Positions 1 through 8,911 are shown, counted from the stretch's first letter. The stretch: DNA of 54,296 nucleotides from Mordavella massiliensis (GCF_016901695.1 NZ_JACJKS010000016.1:1-54296), one strand, 5' to 3'. Numbers and translations are program-made. The notes: generated from the letters alone by a model not told the origin.

Positions 1-54
1 CCCGCAGGCTTTGCGGATGTTCTCTTCCACCTGCCTGAAATTGTCCTGCAGCAT
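1..54 (-). CDS. YggS/PLPBP-family pyridoxal phosphate homeostasis protein, N-terminal 18 codons only
   Basis: Only the first 18 codons lie in the window, reading MLQDNFRQVEENIRKACG before the edge. This opening resembles the first helix of YggS/PLPBP proteins, which bind PLP on a TIM-barrel fold and keep PLP and amino-acid pools balanced. The ATG at 52-54 is preceded by a GGAG-containing ribosome site at about 62-70. The gene follows the HlyD-like gene on the same strand by 25 bases, an arrangement known upstream of sepF in clostridia. The identification rests on a very short fragment plus context. Confidence 0.6.
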   Translation of the reverse strand, partial: MLQDNFRQVEENIRKACG

Positions 55-79
55 GCTGCCACCACTCTCCTTTTCCTTT

Positions 80-1474
80 TTATAAGATAACGATCTCGTC
101 CTCGTGGATGTCGCTGCCGTCCAGGGCGATGTGATCGTAGTTGACAAGCCCGTAGTCGCTGCCGGACGCCACGATATAGTACTCCTCGTTCTCACAGAGG
201 ATCTGCACCTGGATAAACTCGGCGTATCCTTTGTTGATGTTGTAGACCCCGTGCAGGCTGCCTGTCTCGGACAGTGTATACGTCTCCCCGGAGTCTGGCT
301 TGAGGATCACGGTTCCTTTGTCGAATGCATCCGCGTCCAGATAGACCATGTCTGTCTCGTTGTCCCGGTAGTAGACTTTCGCCTCCTCAAACCTGGCCGT
401 ATCCCCGCCTTTCTGTATGAGAACGCCGGTATTGCTGCTATTGCCGCCCTGTGTCAGATAGTCCTGCGGCAGGAGGCAGAACTCCTTTTCCACGACAGCG
501 GACTTGGGGATCTTAAGGCCTGTCTCGTCTTCAAGGATCAACTGGATATCAAGGAAGCGGTCCGATGCGTACCGCACCATGGACTCATGGAACGTGATGA
601 AGCCGAGATTCGTATCCTCCATGTTGTAGATGATGAGGCCGCCCCATGCCGTCTCCCCGTCTTTGGAAAAACGCACCTGCACGTCCGTGGTGTCGGCCAG
701 CTCCTGCGCCATGTCGTCGGAGAGCTCGATGATGAGCGTCCACTCCTCGTCCGTGATCAGCTTGTAAGCGGCGTCTCCCGCCTGCACTTTCTGGTTGTCC
801 GTAAGCTCCGTCCTCTTGTAGTCCGCCTTTGAGAGCATCTCCGGTGTGATCTGTTCCAGCGTCATACCCTCATAACCGTCCACAGAGTAGGCGACAATGC
901 CGTCTTCTGCAGACGTGTAGGCTGATACGCCGGCCGCCTGGCTCTGCAGAAGGGCGGCGAGCTGGGACTGCCTGCTCTGGGAGGAGCTGCTGGCCAGTAT
1001 ATTCTCTACGGAATCCTTAAAGGCGTATGTATCCGAGAAGTTTGCATCCTGAAAGTTGGAGCTGAAGCTGCGCGTCTGCTGCAGCACCATCTCCTTTTCC
1101 TCGGAGGACAGCTCCTGCGCAGCCTCATCCTGCCCCTCTTCCTGCCCGGTTCCCGTCAGCTCAAGCTTTTCCGGGGAGAGGCTGTATACATTGGTATGTT
1201 TTCCCACTTTGCTGCCTTCCGGCACAAAGTAATTGATATAGCCTTCTGCATCCGCGTTCACCACCGTCTCCTGGCGGATCGCCAGACCGGTGTATGCATT
1301 GTCCCGGTAGATGGAGCCCTCCCGGACTTCGTAGGAAGATACGCGCTTAGCCGTCACATAGGTAAGGACTGTGACGAGCAGATATACGAGAATGACGCCA
1401 AAAATGACAACTCCTATATTAAAATGCCATTTTTTCCGATATACCTGTATATTATCCTGTTTTTTTCCAGACAA
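80..1474 (-). CDS. HlyD-like membrane protein upstream of the YggS gene
   Basis: A 464-residue protein with a short basic cytoplasmic start, one membrane segment at about residues 20-42 and a long extracytoplasmic part. Its first outer section resembles the barrel-sandwich region of HlyD-type adaptor proteins. Families of this type sit beside yggS-sepF in clostridial division clusters; their job there is not established, and there is no partner exporter here. The start is a TTG at 1472-1474, chosen because AAAGGAGA (1481-1488) lies six bases upstream. A promoter is visible at 1508-1536. The acidic, Ser/Gln-rich stretch near residues 110-180 looks like a linker or coiled coil between the two halves of the folded domain. 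Family membership is fairly sure, function is not. Confidence 0.7.
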   Translation of the reverse strand: MSGKKQDNIQVYRKKWHFNIGVVIFGVILVYLLVTVLTYVTAKRVSSYEVREGSIYRDNAYTGLAIRQETVVNADAEGYINYFVPEGSKVGKHTNVYSLSPEKLELTGTGQEEGQDEAAQELSSEEKEMVLQQTRSFSSNFQDANFSDTYAFKDSVENILASSSSQSRQSQLAALLQSQAAGVSAYTSAEDGIVAYSVDGYEGMTLEQITPEMLSKADYKRTELTDNQKVQAGDAAYKLITDEEWTLIIELSDDMAQELADTTDVQVRFSKDGETAWGGLIIYNMEDTNLGFITFHESMVRYASDRFLDIQLILEDETGLKIPKSAVVEKEFCLLPQDYLTQGGNSSNTGVLIQKGGDTARFEEAKVYYRDNETDMVYLDADAFDKGTVILKPDSGETYTLSETGSLHGVYNINKGYAEFIQVQILCENEEYYIVASGSDYGLVNYDHIALDGSDIHEDEIVIL

Positions 1475-1507
1475 AACGAATCTCCTTTCATCTGCATATA
1501 CGAAGAT

Positions 1508-1536
1508 ATTGTACCATTTCTGCGGAAATCATACAA
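1508..1536 (-). promoter_or_regulatory. sigma-A-type promoter for the HlyD-like gene
   Basis: On the minus strand TTGTAT (1531-1536) and TACAAT (1508-1513) are separated by 17 bases, about 35 bases upstream of the TTG start. Five of six -10 positions and four of six -35 positions match consensus. Confidence 0.6.
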
Positions 1537-1577
1537 CATGTGTTTTTGCTGGACCCTGATTTCTGCTCCCGGGCCAT

Positions 1578-1605
1578 GTATGCCGCGGCACTCTTTGGGG
1601 CATAC
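1578..1605. repeat. inverted repeat between divergent genes
   Basis: GTATGCC (1578-1584) and GGCATAC (1599-1605) are perfect 7-base arms around a 14-base loop. They lie in the 163-base spacer between the divergent HlyD-like and DUF378 genes. It could be an operator or an mRNA hairpin upstream of the DUF378 ribosome site; there is no T-run to make it a terminator. Confidence 0.3.
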
Positions 1606-1637
1606 TAGCCACATCTGAGAAAAAGGAGGAACAATCC

Positions 1638-1850
1638 ATGAAATGGCTTGACAATATCTCGCTGACGCTTGTGATCATCGGCGCACTCAACTGGCTTTTG
1701 ATCGGCATTTTCCGCTTTGATCTTGTAGCCTTTCTCTTCGGCAACTTAAGCTGGCTGTCCAGGATCATCTACACGCTCGTAGGTCTTTGCGGCCTGTACG
1801 CAGTGAGTTTCTTCGGACGTATCCGCAATGCATATGGTTCTGATCTCTAA
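1638..1850 (+). CDS. DUF378 small membrane protein
   Basis: A 70-residue protein with two hydrophobic segments (about 8-28 and 40-60). The LxIIGALNWLLIG and LVGLCGLYAV patterns are those of DUF378 (YuzA-type) proteins, widespread in Gram-positive bacteria and without known function. The ATG follows AAGGAGG at a good distance. It is a single-gene unit, one of only two plus-strand genes here, and ends at a strong terminator shared with the convergent carboxypeptidase gene. Confidence 0.85.
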   Translation: MKWLDNISLTLVIIGALNWLLIGIFRFDLVAFLFGNLSWLSRIIYTLVGLCGLYAVSFFGRIRNAYGSDL

Positions 1851-1859
1851 AACAGAGGA

Positions 1860-1901
1860 GGGGTATCCGCAGCAAGCATCTGCCGGATACCCCCTTCTTT
1901 T
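1860..1901. terminator. bidirectional intrinsic terminator
   Basis: GGGGTATCCG (1860-1869) pairs with CGGATACCCC (1884-1893); the loop can add a few inner pairs. A T-rich tail follows on plus (1895-1903), and the minus strand reads TCCTCTGTTTT after the stem. It separates the convergent DUF378 and carboxypeptidase genes. Confidence 0.8.
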
Positions 1902-2878
1902 TATTCCTGTTGCTGTGCCGGGATCAGATCGATCATGGCCGTCATATCTTCGTAAAGGAGCGGCTTCTCCTGCGCCCCCATGACAATTGATATATAGTAA
2001 TCGCCATCCGCTGCCTGGTCAAGGAGTACAAGACAATTCCCTGCTTCTCCTGTATACCCTGTTTTTCCGCCAATCACATTTGCCCCTGTCGGAAGGGCCG
2101 CTTCCCCCCGAGCATAAAAGCTTGTGGGCTCCCACGTGACGGAGCGGACAGTTCCGTCGGCCCCCGTGATCTGAGCCGTATAGGAAGGAGCGCTGATGAT
2201 GTTTATGAATTCCTCGTACTGAATACACTCGTTAAAAATAAGATACAGGTCATATGGAGTTGTATAATGGTTCTCATCATGCAGACCGTTCGGCGTCACG
2301 AAATGCGTACCTGTTGCCAGGAGGTTCTGCGCTTCTGCGTTTACCATCTCCATAAAGTGCTCTTCCGTCCCGCCAACATACTCGGCGATAGCGACGGCGC
2401 TGTCGTTGCCGGACGGAAGCATCAGACCATAAAGCAGATCCCGCATAGTCAGTCTGTCGCCCGTCTGGATCCCTGCCACAGACGCGTCCCAGGAAAAGCT
2501 TGACGCCGATGCAGTGCTGCTGACTGTAACCACATCATCCAGATTGCTGTTCTTGATAGCTACCAATGCTGTTAGGATTTTCGTCGTGCTGGCCGGGTAA
2601 AGCCTGTCAAAAAGATGCTGGCCATATACAACCTGCCTGTCAGTCACGTTGAAAAGACCTGCCCCGTGCAGCGTACTGTCCCCTGAAAATCCGTCGACAG
2701 ATACATCCTGAGAGGTTACGCACAGATCTTCCGCAAAAAGCTCTGCCCGGTAGAGATCTGTGTTATACGTCTCCTTTTCATAGGATACGACCGTGTCGTC
2801 CGCGCCGCAGGCGGACAGGGAAAGCAGGCATGCAAGTACGCCGCCTGCAAGAACTGTTTTTTTACCTGTACATCTCAC
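1901..2878 (-). CDS. D-alanyl-D-alanine carboxypeptidase (DacA/PBP5 type), predicted lipoprotein
   Basis: A serine peptidase of the S11 family, trimming the terminal D-Ala of peptidoglycan stem peptides outside the cell. The three active-site motifs are present: S97-T-T-K, S156-G-N and K272-T-G. The N-terminus has a hydrophobic stretch ending in LSLSAC, so a lipoprotein signal is likely. I place the start at the GTG of 2876-2878, which gives 325 residues, a short N-region before the signal and a GAGGAG 12 bases upstream; a TTG at 2908 in the same frame is less likely. The start overlaps the end of mgsA by 17 bases, so the gene is the last of the shape operon. It is short for the family and lacks the long C-terminal beta domain and amphipathic anchor of classic PBP5. 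Confidence 0.88.
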   Translation of the reverse strand: MRCTGKKTVLAGGVLACLLSLSACGADDTVVSYEKETYNTDLYRAELFAEDLCVTSQDVSVDGFSGDSTLHGAGLFNVTDRQVVYGQHLFDRLYPASTTKILTALVAIKNSNLDDVVTVSSTASASSFSWDASVAGIQTGDRLTMRDLLYGLMLPSGNDSAVAIAEYVGGTEEHFMEMVNAEAQNLLATGTHFVTPNGLHDENHYTTPYDLYLIFNECIQYEEFINIISAPSYTAQITGADGTVRSVTWEPTSFYARGEAALPTGANVIGGKTGYTGEAGNCLVLLDQAADGDYYISIVMGAQEKPLLYEDMTAMIDLIPAQQQE

Positions 2879-3257
2879 GCCAATCCAAATCTCCTCTGTC
2901 AATTGCAAGTACTATGATCTCCGCCGTGGCGAGATTTGTCGCCATGGGGATATTGTGCATATCGCACAGACGGATCACGTCGTTCACCTCAGGCTCGTGA
3001 GGCTTCGGGCACTGCGGGTCCCGAAGGAAGATCAGTGCATCTATATCATTCTGGGCGATCTGCGCTCCAAGCTGCTGCTTTCCACCCAACGGTCCCGCCA
3101 GGTATTTATGGACCGAAAGGTTCGTCACCTCCTCGATCAGACGCCCTGTTGTCCCGGTGGCAAACAGGTTGTGCTTGCTCAGGATCCCCCGGTAGGCAAT
3201 GCAGAAATTCTGCATCAGCGTCTTTTTGGAGTCGTGTGCGATCAGGCCAATGTTCAT
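2862..3257 (-). CDS. mgsA: methylglyoxal synthase
   Basis: A 131-residue cytoplasmic enzyme converting dihydroxyacetone phosphate to methylglyoxal plus phosphate, a bypass that releases phosphate when sugar phosphates build up. It shows the family signatures: the early IAHDSKK, the phosphate-binding GTTG, LGGKQQLGAQIA, and IFLRDPQ, whose region holds the catalytic aspartate. Length is standard. The ATG follows GAGGAGG. It lies between rodA (33 bases upstream) and the carboxypeptidase gene, which overlaps its end. This placement is common in Lachnospiraceae and says little about function. Confidence 0.95.
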   Translation of the reverse strand: MNIGLIAHDSKKTLMQNFCIAYRGILSKHNLFATGTTGRLIEEVTNLSVHKYLAGPLGGKQQLGAQIAQNDIDALIFLRDPQCPKPHEPEVNDVIRLCDMHNIPMATNLATAEIIVLAIDRGDLDWREMYR

Positions 3258-3290
3258 ACAAGTACATCCTCCTCATGAATGTTTTTTGTC

Positions 3291-4421
3291 CTACTGGTAT
3301 TTCTTCGGCTGCAGTCCCACATTCAGTACGAGCCCAATGCCGAGATACATACTTCCGAGGGACGTAAGGCCGTAGCTTACAAAGGGAAGCGGGATACCCG
3401 TATTGGGGAAGATCTGCGTTGCGACGGCGATATTGATGAATGTCTGGATCCCTATCAGGGATCCCACGCCGCAGCAGATGATCTTTCCCGCTGTATCCTG
3501 TGCCCGTATACCTATTAAAATACATTGTATCACTATCAGCAGGAGCAATGCAATAAAAATACAGCAACCGACAAAACCTAATTCCTCCCCCACGATGGCA
3601 AATATAAAATCTGTCTGTGGCTCCAGAATAAAATTGCCGTTTTTGACAGATGTGGTCGTATTGTTATTCAACCCTTTCCCTGTCAACTGTCCGGATCCGA
3701 TCGCAAGGACTGAGTTGTTCTGCTGGTAGGCTTCATCGCTTGCATACTCCTCCGGATTGAGCCACGCCAGGATGCGCCGCTGCTGATAGCCGTCCAGGAT
3801 CTTCTGATCCGGCTGCACGACAAGACTTAAAAGGATGACAGCCACCGGCACTGTGATAAGAAGCACCATGCCGATAAATTTGTAGGAAAGCCCGCCCACA
3901 TACATGAGAACACAGAACAGCGCCGCTGTACAGATCGTCGTGGAGAGGTTCGGCTCTTCGTGGATCAGTATGAGGGGGACAAGGATCAGTCCCAGCGCTT
4001 TCAGGATCGTATTCCTGCTGTTCAGATCTTCCTCATGCTTCATGATAAAGCGCGCGAAAAAGACGATCAGCAGGATCTTGGCAAGCTCGGAAGGCTGAAA
4101 ATTGGTAAAACCAAGGTTGATCCACCGGCGCGCACCGTTTACGACCTCTCCGATACCGGGGATCAGCACAAGGACCAGCATTCCGACGGATAGGAAATAC
4201 AGGATCCAGTAAAAATTGGCGATCCACACATAGTCGATCAGGGATACGATGATCATAAGCGCAACAGCGCCTGCAAGACCAATAAGCTGCCTGCCCTGGT
4301 AAGCCTCGTTGGCGCTCCCGATGACGAGCACGCCAAGAGCGGATATCGCCAGTACAAGGATCACAAGTGTGAATTTATAATCTTTCAGCCTGTAAGGTTT
4401 TGTTATTTTTAAAAATTTCAC
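3291..4421 (-). CDS. rodA: rod-shape peptidoglycan polymerase RodA (SEDS family)
   Basis: A 376-residue polytopic membrane protein, with about ten hydrophobic segments, of the FtsW/RodA/SpoVE family. SEDS proteins polymerise lipid II into glycan strands, and RodA works with a class B PBP, here mrdA two genes upstream. The C-terminal NTGIPLPFVSYGLTSLG is diagnostic, as is the FQPSELAKI segment near residue 115. The start is a GTG at 4419-4421 with GGAG seven bases upstream; its GTGA overlaps the minE stop, implying translational coupling. Context (mre, PBP2, min) favours RodA over FtsW. Confidence 0.93.
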   Translation of the reverse strand: MKFLKITKPYRLKDYKFTLVILVLAISALGVLVIGSANEAYQGRQLIGLAGAVALMIIVSLIDYVWIANFYWILYFLSVGMLVLVLIPGIGEVVNGARRWINLGFTNFQPSELAKILLIVFFARFIMKHEEDLNSRNTILKALGLILVPLILIHEEPNLSTTICTAALFCVLMYVGGLSYKFIGMVLLITVPVAVILLSLVVQPDQKILDGYQQRRILAWLNPEEYASDEAYQQNNSVLAIGSGQLTGKGLNNNTTTSVKNGNFILEPQTDFIFAIVGEELGFVGCCIFIALLLLIVIQCILIGIRAQDTAGKIICCGVGSLIGIQTFINIAVATQIFPNTGIPLPFVSYGLTSLGSMYLGIGLVLNVGLQPKKYQ

Positions 4422-4630
4422 GATTCTTCTCCTGTAAATCTGATATGTATATCTGTCCTGCCAAAAGAGACAGCAAATTCCTCGGGTGTGATCTCAACAT
4501 ACTTTGAGAGGACCTGATACAGCTCCCTGCTGATCCTCTCGCAGATCTCAGGCTGACATTTCATCCGGTCTGACCCGACCAGTGTCCGCAGCCTGTCCTT
4601 TGCGATCCGCACAGAAGAATGCTTTGCCAT
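4418..4630 (-). CDS. minE: cell division topological specificity factor MinE
   Basis: A 70-residue protein that stimulates MinD ATPase and drives Min oscillation. The N-terminal SVRIAKDRLRTLVGSDR corresponds to the MinD-binding helix/strand, followed by the dimerising ITPEEFAVSFGRTDIHIRF part. It is slightly shorter than E. coli MinE (88 residues), normal for Firmicutes. The ATG follows GGAGG at ten bases. It sits 15 bases after minD and overlaps rodA by 4 bases. Confidence 0.92.
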   Translation of the reverse strand: MAKHSSVRIAKDRLRTLVGSDRMKCQPEICERISRELYQVLSKYVEITPEEFAVSFGRTDIHIRFTGEES

Positions 4631-4645
4631 ACGCCAGGCGCCTCC

Positions 4646-5437
4646 TTATTTTTTATGGAACATATGAGTCAGTCTGGACCAGAGGCCGCCGGCAGATTCC
4701 AGATCCTGAACGGGGATATCCTCCCCTGTGATCCGTCTGCAGATATTGCGGTAGGCCTCTCCCGCCCTGGATTCCATGGAAATAACGGGCTCTCCCTGAT
4801 TGGTGCCGATGACGACCTGCTCATCGTCGGGGATCGCGCCGATCAGCGGGATGGAGAGTATCTCTGTCACATCATCCACGGACATCATGTCCCCTCTCTT
4901 TACCATATCCATGCGGATCCGGTTGATGATCAGATCCGTCTTCGGGATCCTGGCCTCCCCGAGTAATCCGACAATGCGGTCTGCATCCCGGATAGCTGAG
5001 ACTTCCGGGGTGGTCACCACAATGGCGCGGTCCGCGCCGGCAATGGCGTTCTGGAAGCCCTGCTCAATCCCGGCCGGACAGTCCAGGATGATATAGTCGT
5101 ACGTTTCCTTCAGCTCCGATGTCAGCTTCTTCATCTGCCCCGGGGATACTGCGGACTTGTCCTTTGTCTGCGCCGAGGGAAGGAGATACAGGTTCTCATA
5201 CCGCTTGTCCCGGATCAGCGCCTGCTTCAGCCTGCATTTCCCCTCGATCACGTCCACAAGATTATAGACGATCAGATTTTCAAGCCCCATGACAACATCC
5301 AGGTTTCTGAGCCCCAGATCCGTATCAATGATGATGACCTTTTTCCCGAGCAGGGAAAGCCCCGCTCCGATATTTGCCGTTGTCGTTGTCTTGCCGACAC
5401 CGCCTTTTCCTGATGTGATCACGATTACCTCGCCCAT
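4646..5437 (-). CDS. minD: septum site-determining ATPase MinD
   Basis: A 263-residue ParA/MinD ATPase. The deviant Walker A motif SGKGGVGKTTTT starts at residue 9, a DTDLGLRNLDVVMGLE block follows, and the C-terminus LWSRLTHMFHKK is a basic amphipathic helix of the kind that anchors MinD to the membrane. MinD-ATP on the membrane recruits MinC and MinE and keeps FtsZ rings away from the poles. The ATG follows AGGAGG. Only 74 bases separate it from mrdA upstream, so minC is not in its usual position. Confidence 0.95.
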   Translation of the reverse strand: MGEVIVITSGKGGVGKTTTTANIGAGLSLLGKKVIIIDTDLGLRNLDVVMGLENLIVYNLVDVIEGKCRLKQALIRDKRYENLYLLPSAQTKDKSAVSPGQMKKLTSELKETYDYIILDCPAGIEQGFQNAIAGADRAIVVTTPEVSAIRDADRIVGLLGEARIPKTDLIINRIRMDMVKRGDMMSVDDVTEILSIPLIGAIPDDEQVVIGTNQGEPVISMESRAGEAYRNICRRITGEDIPVQDLESAGGLWSRLTHMFHKK

Positions 5438-5511
5438 GAACTTTTCCTCCTGTCTCTGATTTCGCTTTTCCGGCGCCGCATTACAGCAGCGCCTCTTTTG
5501 TACATTCCTCT

Positions 5512-8397
5512 TTAATCTCCATGTGTTGTCAGCGAAATCTCGGCTGCCTGTCCGGTGATGAGCTCCGCTTCATCTGTAACCTGATAGTAGTACTGGAAAA
5601 TGTCGCTTCCTATCTCTGACGCATACGTGGAACTGTATCCATTTGCTATGCGGACTGCCATCGCTATCTCCGGATCATCGTAGGGGGCAAAACCTACAAA
5701 AAGTCCATGATCCGCATGTGTTGTACTTTGCTGCGCTGTTCCGGTCTTTCCCGCCACGCTTACAGAACTTGCGTTCATCGCAGTGAATGCGGAACTGCTT
5801 TCCACCACTCCGCGCATGCCGGCATGAACGGCATCCCAGGTTGTCTGAGAAATGCCTTCGATCTGCCGCGGCTGCCCGCTCTCAAACTCTTCGGTCACCT
5901 CTCCGTCCACATTTTCAACATGATCCAGCAAACTGAGGTTAAAAAGAGTCCCCTGATTGGCAATTGCCGTAATATATCTTGCAAGCTGACTGGTAGTGAA
6001 GTTGTTAGTCCCCTGGCCCATGGCAGAGCGCACGGAATCTTCATCCGAGATCTTCGGATCCATCTCCGGGATCTCCAGGCCGCTTGTCTCATTCAGGCCG
6101 AACATGTCCGCGTATTTTGCCAGACGCTCCAGACCGTATTCACTGGAATATGTTTCATCCGCCTGTTTGCCAAGCTGGAAGCCGATATTGTTAAAAAATT
6201 CATTGCATGAGTTTGCGATGCCGCTTACTACATTCATGGAACCGTGTCCGTCCGGATATACCCAGCAATGAACTTCCGGTGTGATCACATCGTACGTTCC
6301 GTCACAGTATACGTCTGTTTCTGTCGTGATCACGCCCTCTGTCAGACCTGCCACAGCGACAAGCGGCTTGTAGGTGGAGCCCGGCGCCGTCGCCTCCTGG
6401 GTTGCGCTGTTGTAAAAGGGCCTGGATGTACTTGTATTCAATTGGTTGTAATACTTGCTGTCCATTGTGTTGGCCAGCCGGTTATTGTCATATCCCGGGT
6501 AGGAAACGCAGGCAAGCACATCGCCGGTGTCCGTGTCCGTGATCACGACAGAGCCGCGGCACGGCTCCAGGCCGAGCTGGCCCGGTGTGATCTCCAGTGT
6601 CTGGATCTTTCCGCGCAGGAAATCATAGGCCCCGACGGATCCGGAGGACAGGGCGTCATACTGCCCGTCATCCGCAGAAAGAACCCCCTGCTCATAAAGG
6701 GTCATGCAGAGCTCCCGGCCGGTTACCGCGCCGGCTTTGATCATATACTGGTAGATCAGCTTATCAAATTCAGTCTGTCTTGCCAGCATATCTGTCACAT
6801 AGGCGACCATAGCGCTGTATACTTCTGTTGAGTCCGAGTAATTGCCCTCTTCCGGCAGATAATCCTGCAGACGGGAGGAGTCCACCCAGTTCTGCGAAAT
6901 AGCGTAATTGAGATACGTATAGACGTTGATCGTCTCCTGCGTCTTCCACTGCTGGTATGTCTGATCCTCCGTGTCGATGGAGCCGCTCACGATCACGCCG
7001 TTCTCGCCGGTCAGGACATCATTGACAATGTAGGAAAGATAGGCCTGCCATTCCCGGGACATATCCTTATAGGCAGACGCGTCCGCATCCTGCATGACAG
7101 AGGCAGCCTGCGCAATGACCTGCTCCTTGTAGGGAGCAAATTTCCCGTACACAGATTTCTCAGCCGCCCCGGCATCTTCCGAAGAAAAATGGCTCATATC
7201 CACAATATCATTGTCGATCAGGGCATAATAAGCATCACCGCTGGCAACAATGACGTCAGCGGCATCCGTACATACAGAGCGGTCATAGTCCAGGATATCC
7301 TGCATGCGCGTCAGCAGAATGCCCGCCAGTTCCTGTTCCAGGACGTTGTAGGCCGCCTTCTGCAGATCCGCATCGATAGTAAGGTAAACGTCACTGCCTG
7401 CTTTCGGCTCTGTCTCGCCCACCGTGTCGATCACACGGCCCACACTGTTCACGTAGAGCTTGACCTCGCCCTTCTCCCCCTGGAGCGTGCCGTCCAGCAC
7501 CTGCTCAAGGCCTGACTTTCCGACGGTGTCCGTCAGATCGTACTTCTTCTGGTCCGCCTTGCTCAGGGCATTGTACTCCTCCTGGGAGATCTGTCCCGTG
7601 TACCCGATCAGGTTGGCAAAATACTTGCTGTCCGTGTACCGCCTCATGGATTCTCCGGCAATGTCCACGCCCTGGAGTTCAGGCAGGTGCTCCATGATCG
7701 CAGCCACCGTCTCATCGCTTACATCCTCCGCCACAGTGGTGGGAATGTATTTCTGGAAACTGTTCAGCCCGATGGCGTAGCGGATATTGACCATCTTGAG
7801 GACATGTTCCGGCTCTGTCTTGTCCTGGTCGATGCCGTATCCGTACGTTTCATCCGTGCAGAGGTAATCGATGATATCAGTTGCGGACATATTCCGCTGT
7901 TCCTCATCCAGACTGTCGATATACCGCTCGCCGAACACATCGGCCACAAAGCGGAGACGCTGCGTCTCATCCGTCATGGAAAACTGGTATTCGCCGTTGG
8001 CGTCCAGCACGATGCCAAAATCACTGATCACCGCGTCCCCGTTGCTCTCCACGATCTCAATGATCCGGTTGATCTCCTCGTTCAGAGCCTCGTTTTTCTG
8101 CTTCGTCGTGTCGTAGACGCCGTTGTCCTCAATGGTCACCGAGTAGGCCAGCTCGTTGTAGGCAAGAAGGTTGCCGTTCCTGTCGTAGATATTTCCGCGG
8201 GTCCCCTGTATGGTCCTTGTCTTCTGGATCTGCAGGGTGTAGTCTTCCAGATAGGACTGCCCGTTCACGATCTGGAGATGGAACAGGCGTCCCACCAGAA
8301 TGGAAAACAGGGCGCAGAAAGCGATGATCATGACCACCGCGCGCCTCTGGAAGAGCTCATAGATTCCCGATTTTATGCGTTCCCAAATACTATACAA
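5512..8397 (-). CDS. mrdA: penicillin-binding protein 2, class B transpeptidase, with a long insertion
   Basis: A very long (about 961 residues) monofunctional transpeptidase for side-wall peptidoglycan. It has an N-terminal membrane anchor near residues 20-43, the RGNIYDRNG motif of the dimerisation domain, and the catalytic motifs, numbered from the TTG start: S674-T-Y-K, S730-C-N and K884-T-G. Typical PBP2 proteins have 600-700 residues; here roughly 250 extra residues lie between the dimerisation part and the catalytic part. Long PBP2 forms occur in Lachnospiraceae. I prefer the TTG at 8395-8397 because AAAGGAG abuts the in-frame GTG at 8407-8409 and could not serve it. The gene follows mreD and acts with RodA. 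Confidence 0.92.
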   Translation of the reverse strand: MYSIWERIKSGIYELFQRRAVVMIIAFCALFSILVGRLFHLQIVNGQSYLEDYTLQIQKTRTIQGTRGNIYDRNGNLLAYNELAYSVTIEDNGVYDTTKQKNEALNEEINRIIEIVESNGDAVISDFGIVLDANGEYQFSMTDETQRLRFVADVFGERYIDSLDEEQRNMSATDIIDYLCTDETYGYGIDQDKTEPEHVLKMVNIRYAIGLNSFQKYIPTTVAEDVSDETVAAIMEHLPELQGVDIAGESMRRYTDSKYFANLIGYTGQISQEEYNALSKADQKKYDLTDTVGKSGLEQVLDGTLQGEKGEVKLYVNSVGRVIDTVGETEPKAGSDVYLTIDADLQKAAYNVLEQELAGILLTRMQDILDYDRSVCTDAADVIVASGDAYYALIDNDIVDMSHFSSEDAGAAEKSVYGKFAPYKEQVIAQAASVMQDADASAYKDMSREWQAYLSYIVNDVLTGENGVIVSGSIDTEDQTYQQWKTQETINVYTYLNYAISQNWVDSSRLQDYLPEEGNYSDSTEVYSAMVAYVTDMLARQTEFDKLIYQYMIKAGAVTGRELCMTLYEQGVLSADDGQYDALSSGSVGAYDFLRGKIQTLEITPGQLGLEPCRGSVVITDTDTGDVLACVSYPGYDNNRLANTMDSKYYNQLNTSTSRPFYNSATQEATAPGSTYKPLVAVAGLTEGVITTETDVYCDGTYDVITPEVHCWVYPDGHGSMNVVSGIANSCNEFFNNIGFQLGKQADETYSSEYGLERLAKYADMFGLNETSGLEIPEMDPKISDEDSVRSAMGQGTNNFTTSQLARYITAIANQGTLFNLSLLDHVENVDGEVTEEFESGQPRQIEGISQTTWDAVHAGMRGVVESSSAFTAMNASSVSVAGKTGTAQQSTTHADHGLFVGFAPYDDPEIAMAVRIANGYSSTYASEIGSDIFQYYYQVTDEAELITGQAAEISLTTHGD

Positions 8398-8908
8398 ACC
8401 TGCTTGCACTCCTTTGTTCTTCAGCCTCTAATTTACGGTTAATGTGAAGGATCACCTGATACAGGATGATCGTCACCAGGATCGTATACACGAGCTCCGG
8501 CATCACCACATGGATCAGATAGTGTCCAAAACGGAAATCCCCCCGCATCATAAAGAAGCAGACATAGACGGTCAGGCCGTATGCCAGTTCGCTCCCGGCG
8601 ATAAGGCCGAGAGGAAGCTTGATATCCTCGTCAAAGAAAAGCCGTTTAAAGCTCCCGTTCAGATACCCGATGACTGTAAAGATCAGCGTGTAAAAGCCGA
8701 GTACCCCGCCCCAGCACACATCCATCAGAAGACCGGACGCAAATCCGACGGCCATGCCTGTCTTTCTGCCGCGCATAAAGCCGAAGGCAGAGGTCAGGAT
8801 GATCATCAGGTTGGGCCGGATCGACGCAAACTGGAGCACGGAGAACACGGTAGACTGCAGAAGGAAGCAGACGATGATAAAACAGGCTGTGATCACTTTC
8901 CTCTTCAT
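8390..8908 (-). CDS. mreD: rod shape-determining protein MreD
   Basis: A 172-residue protein with five or six hydrophobic segments. RPNLMIILTSAFGFMRGRKTG and the SGLLMDVCWGGVLGFYTL stretch match the MreD family, a membrane component of the elongasome linking MreC to MreB and PBP2/RodA. The ATG follows AAGGAG. It lies three bases after mreC, and its end overlaps the start region of mrdA. Length is typical. Confidence 0.93.
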   Translation of the reverse strand: MKRKVITACFIIVCFLLQSTVFSVLQFASIRPNLMIILTSAFGFMRGRKTGMAVGFASGLLMDVCWGGVLGFYTLIFTVIGYLNGSFKRLFFDEDIKLPLGLIAGSELAYGLTVYVCFFMMRGDFRFGHYLIHVVMPELVYTILVTIILYQVILHINRKLEAEEQRSASRFV

Positions 8909-8911
8909 ATG

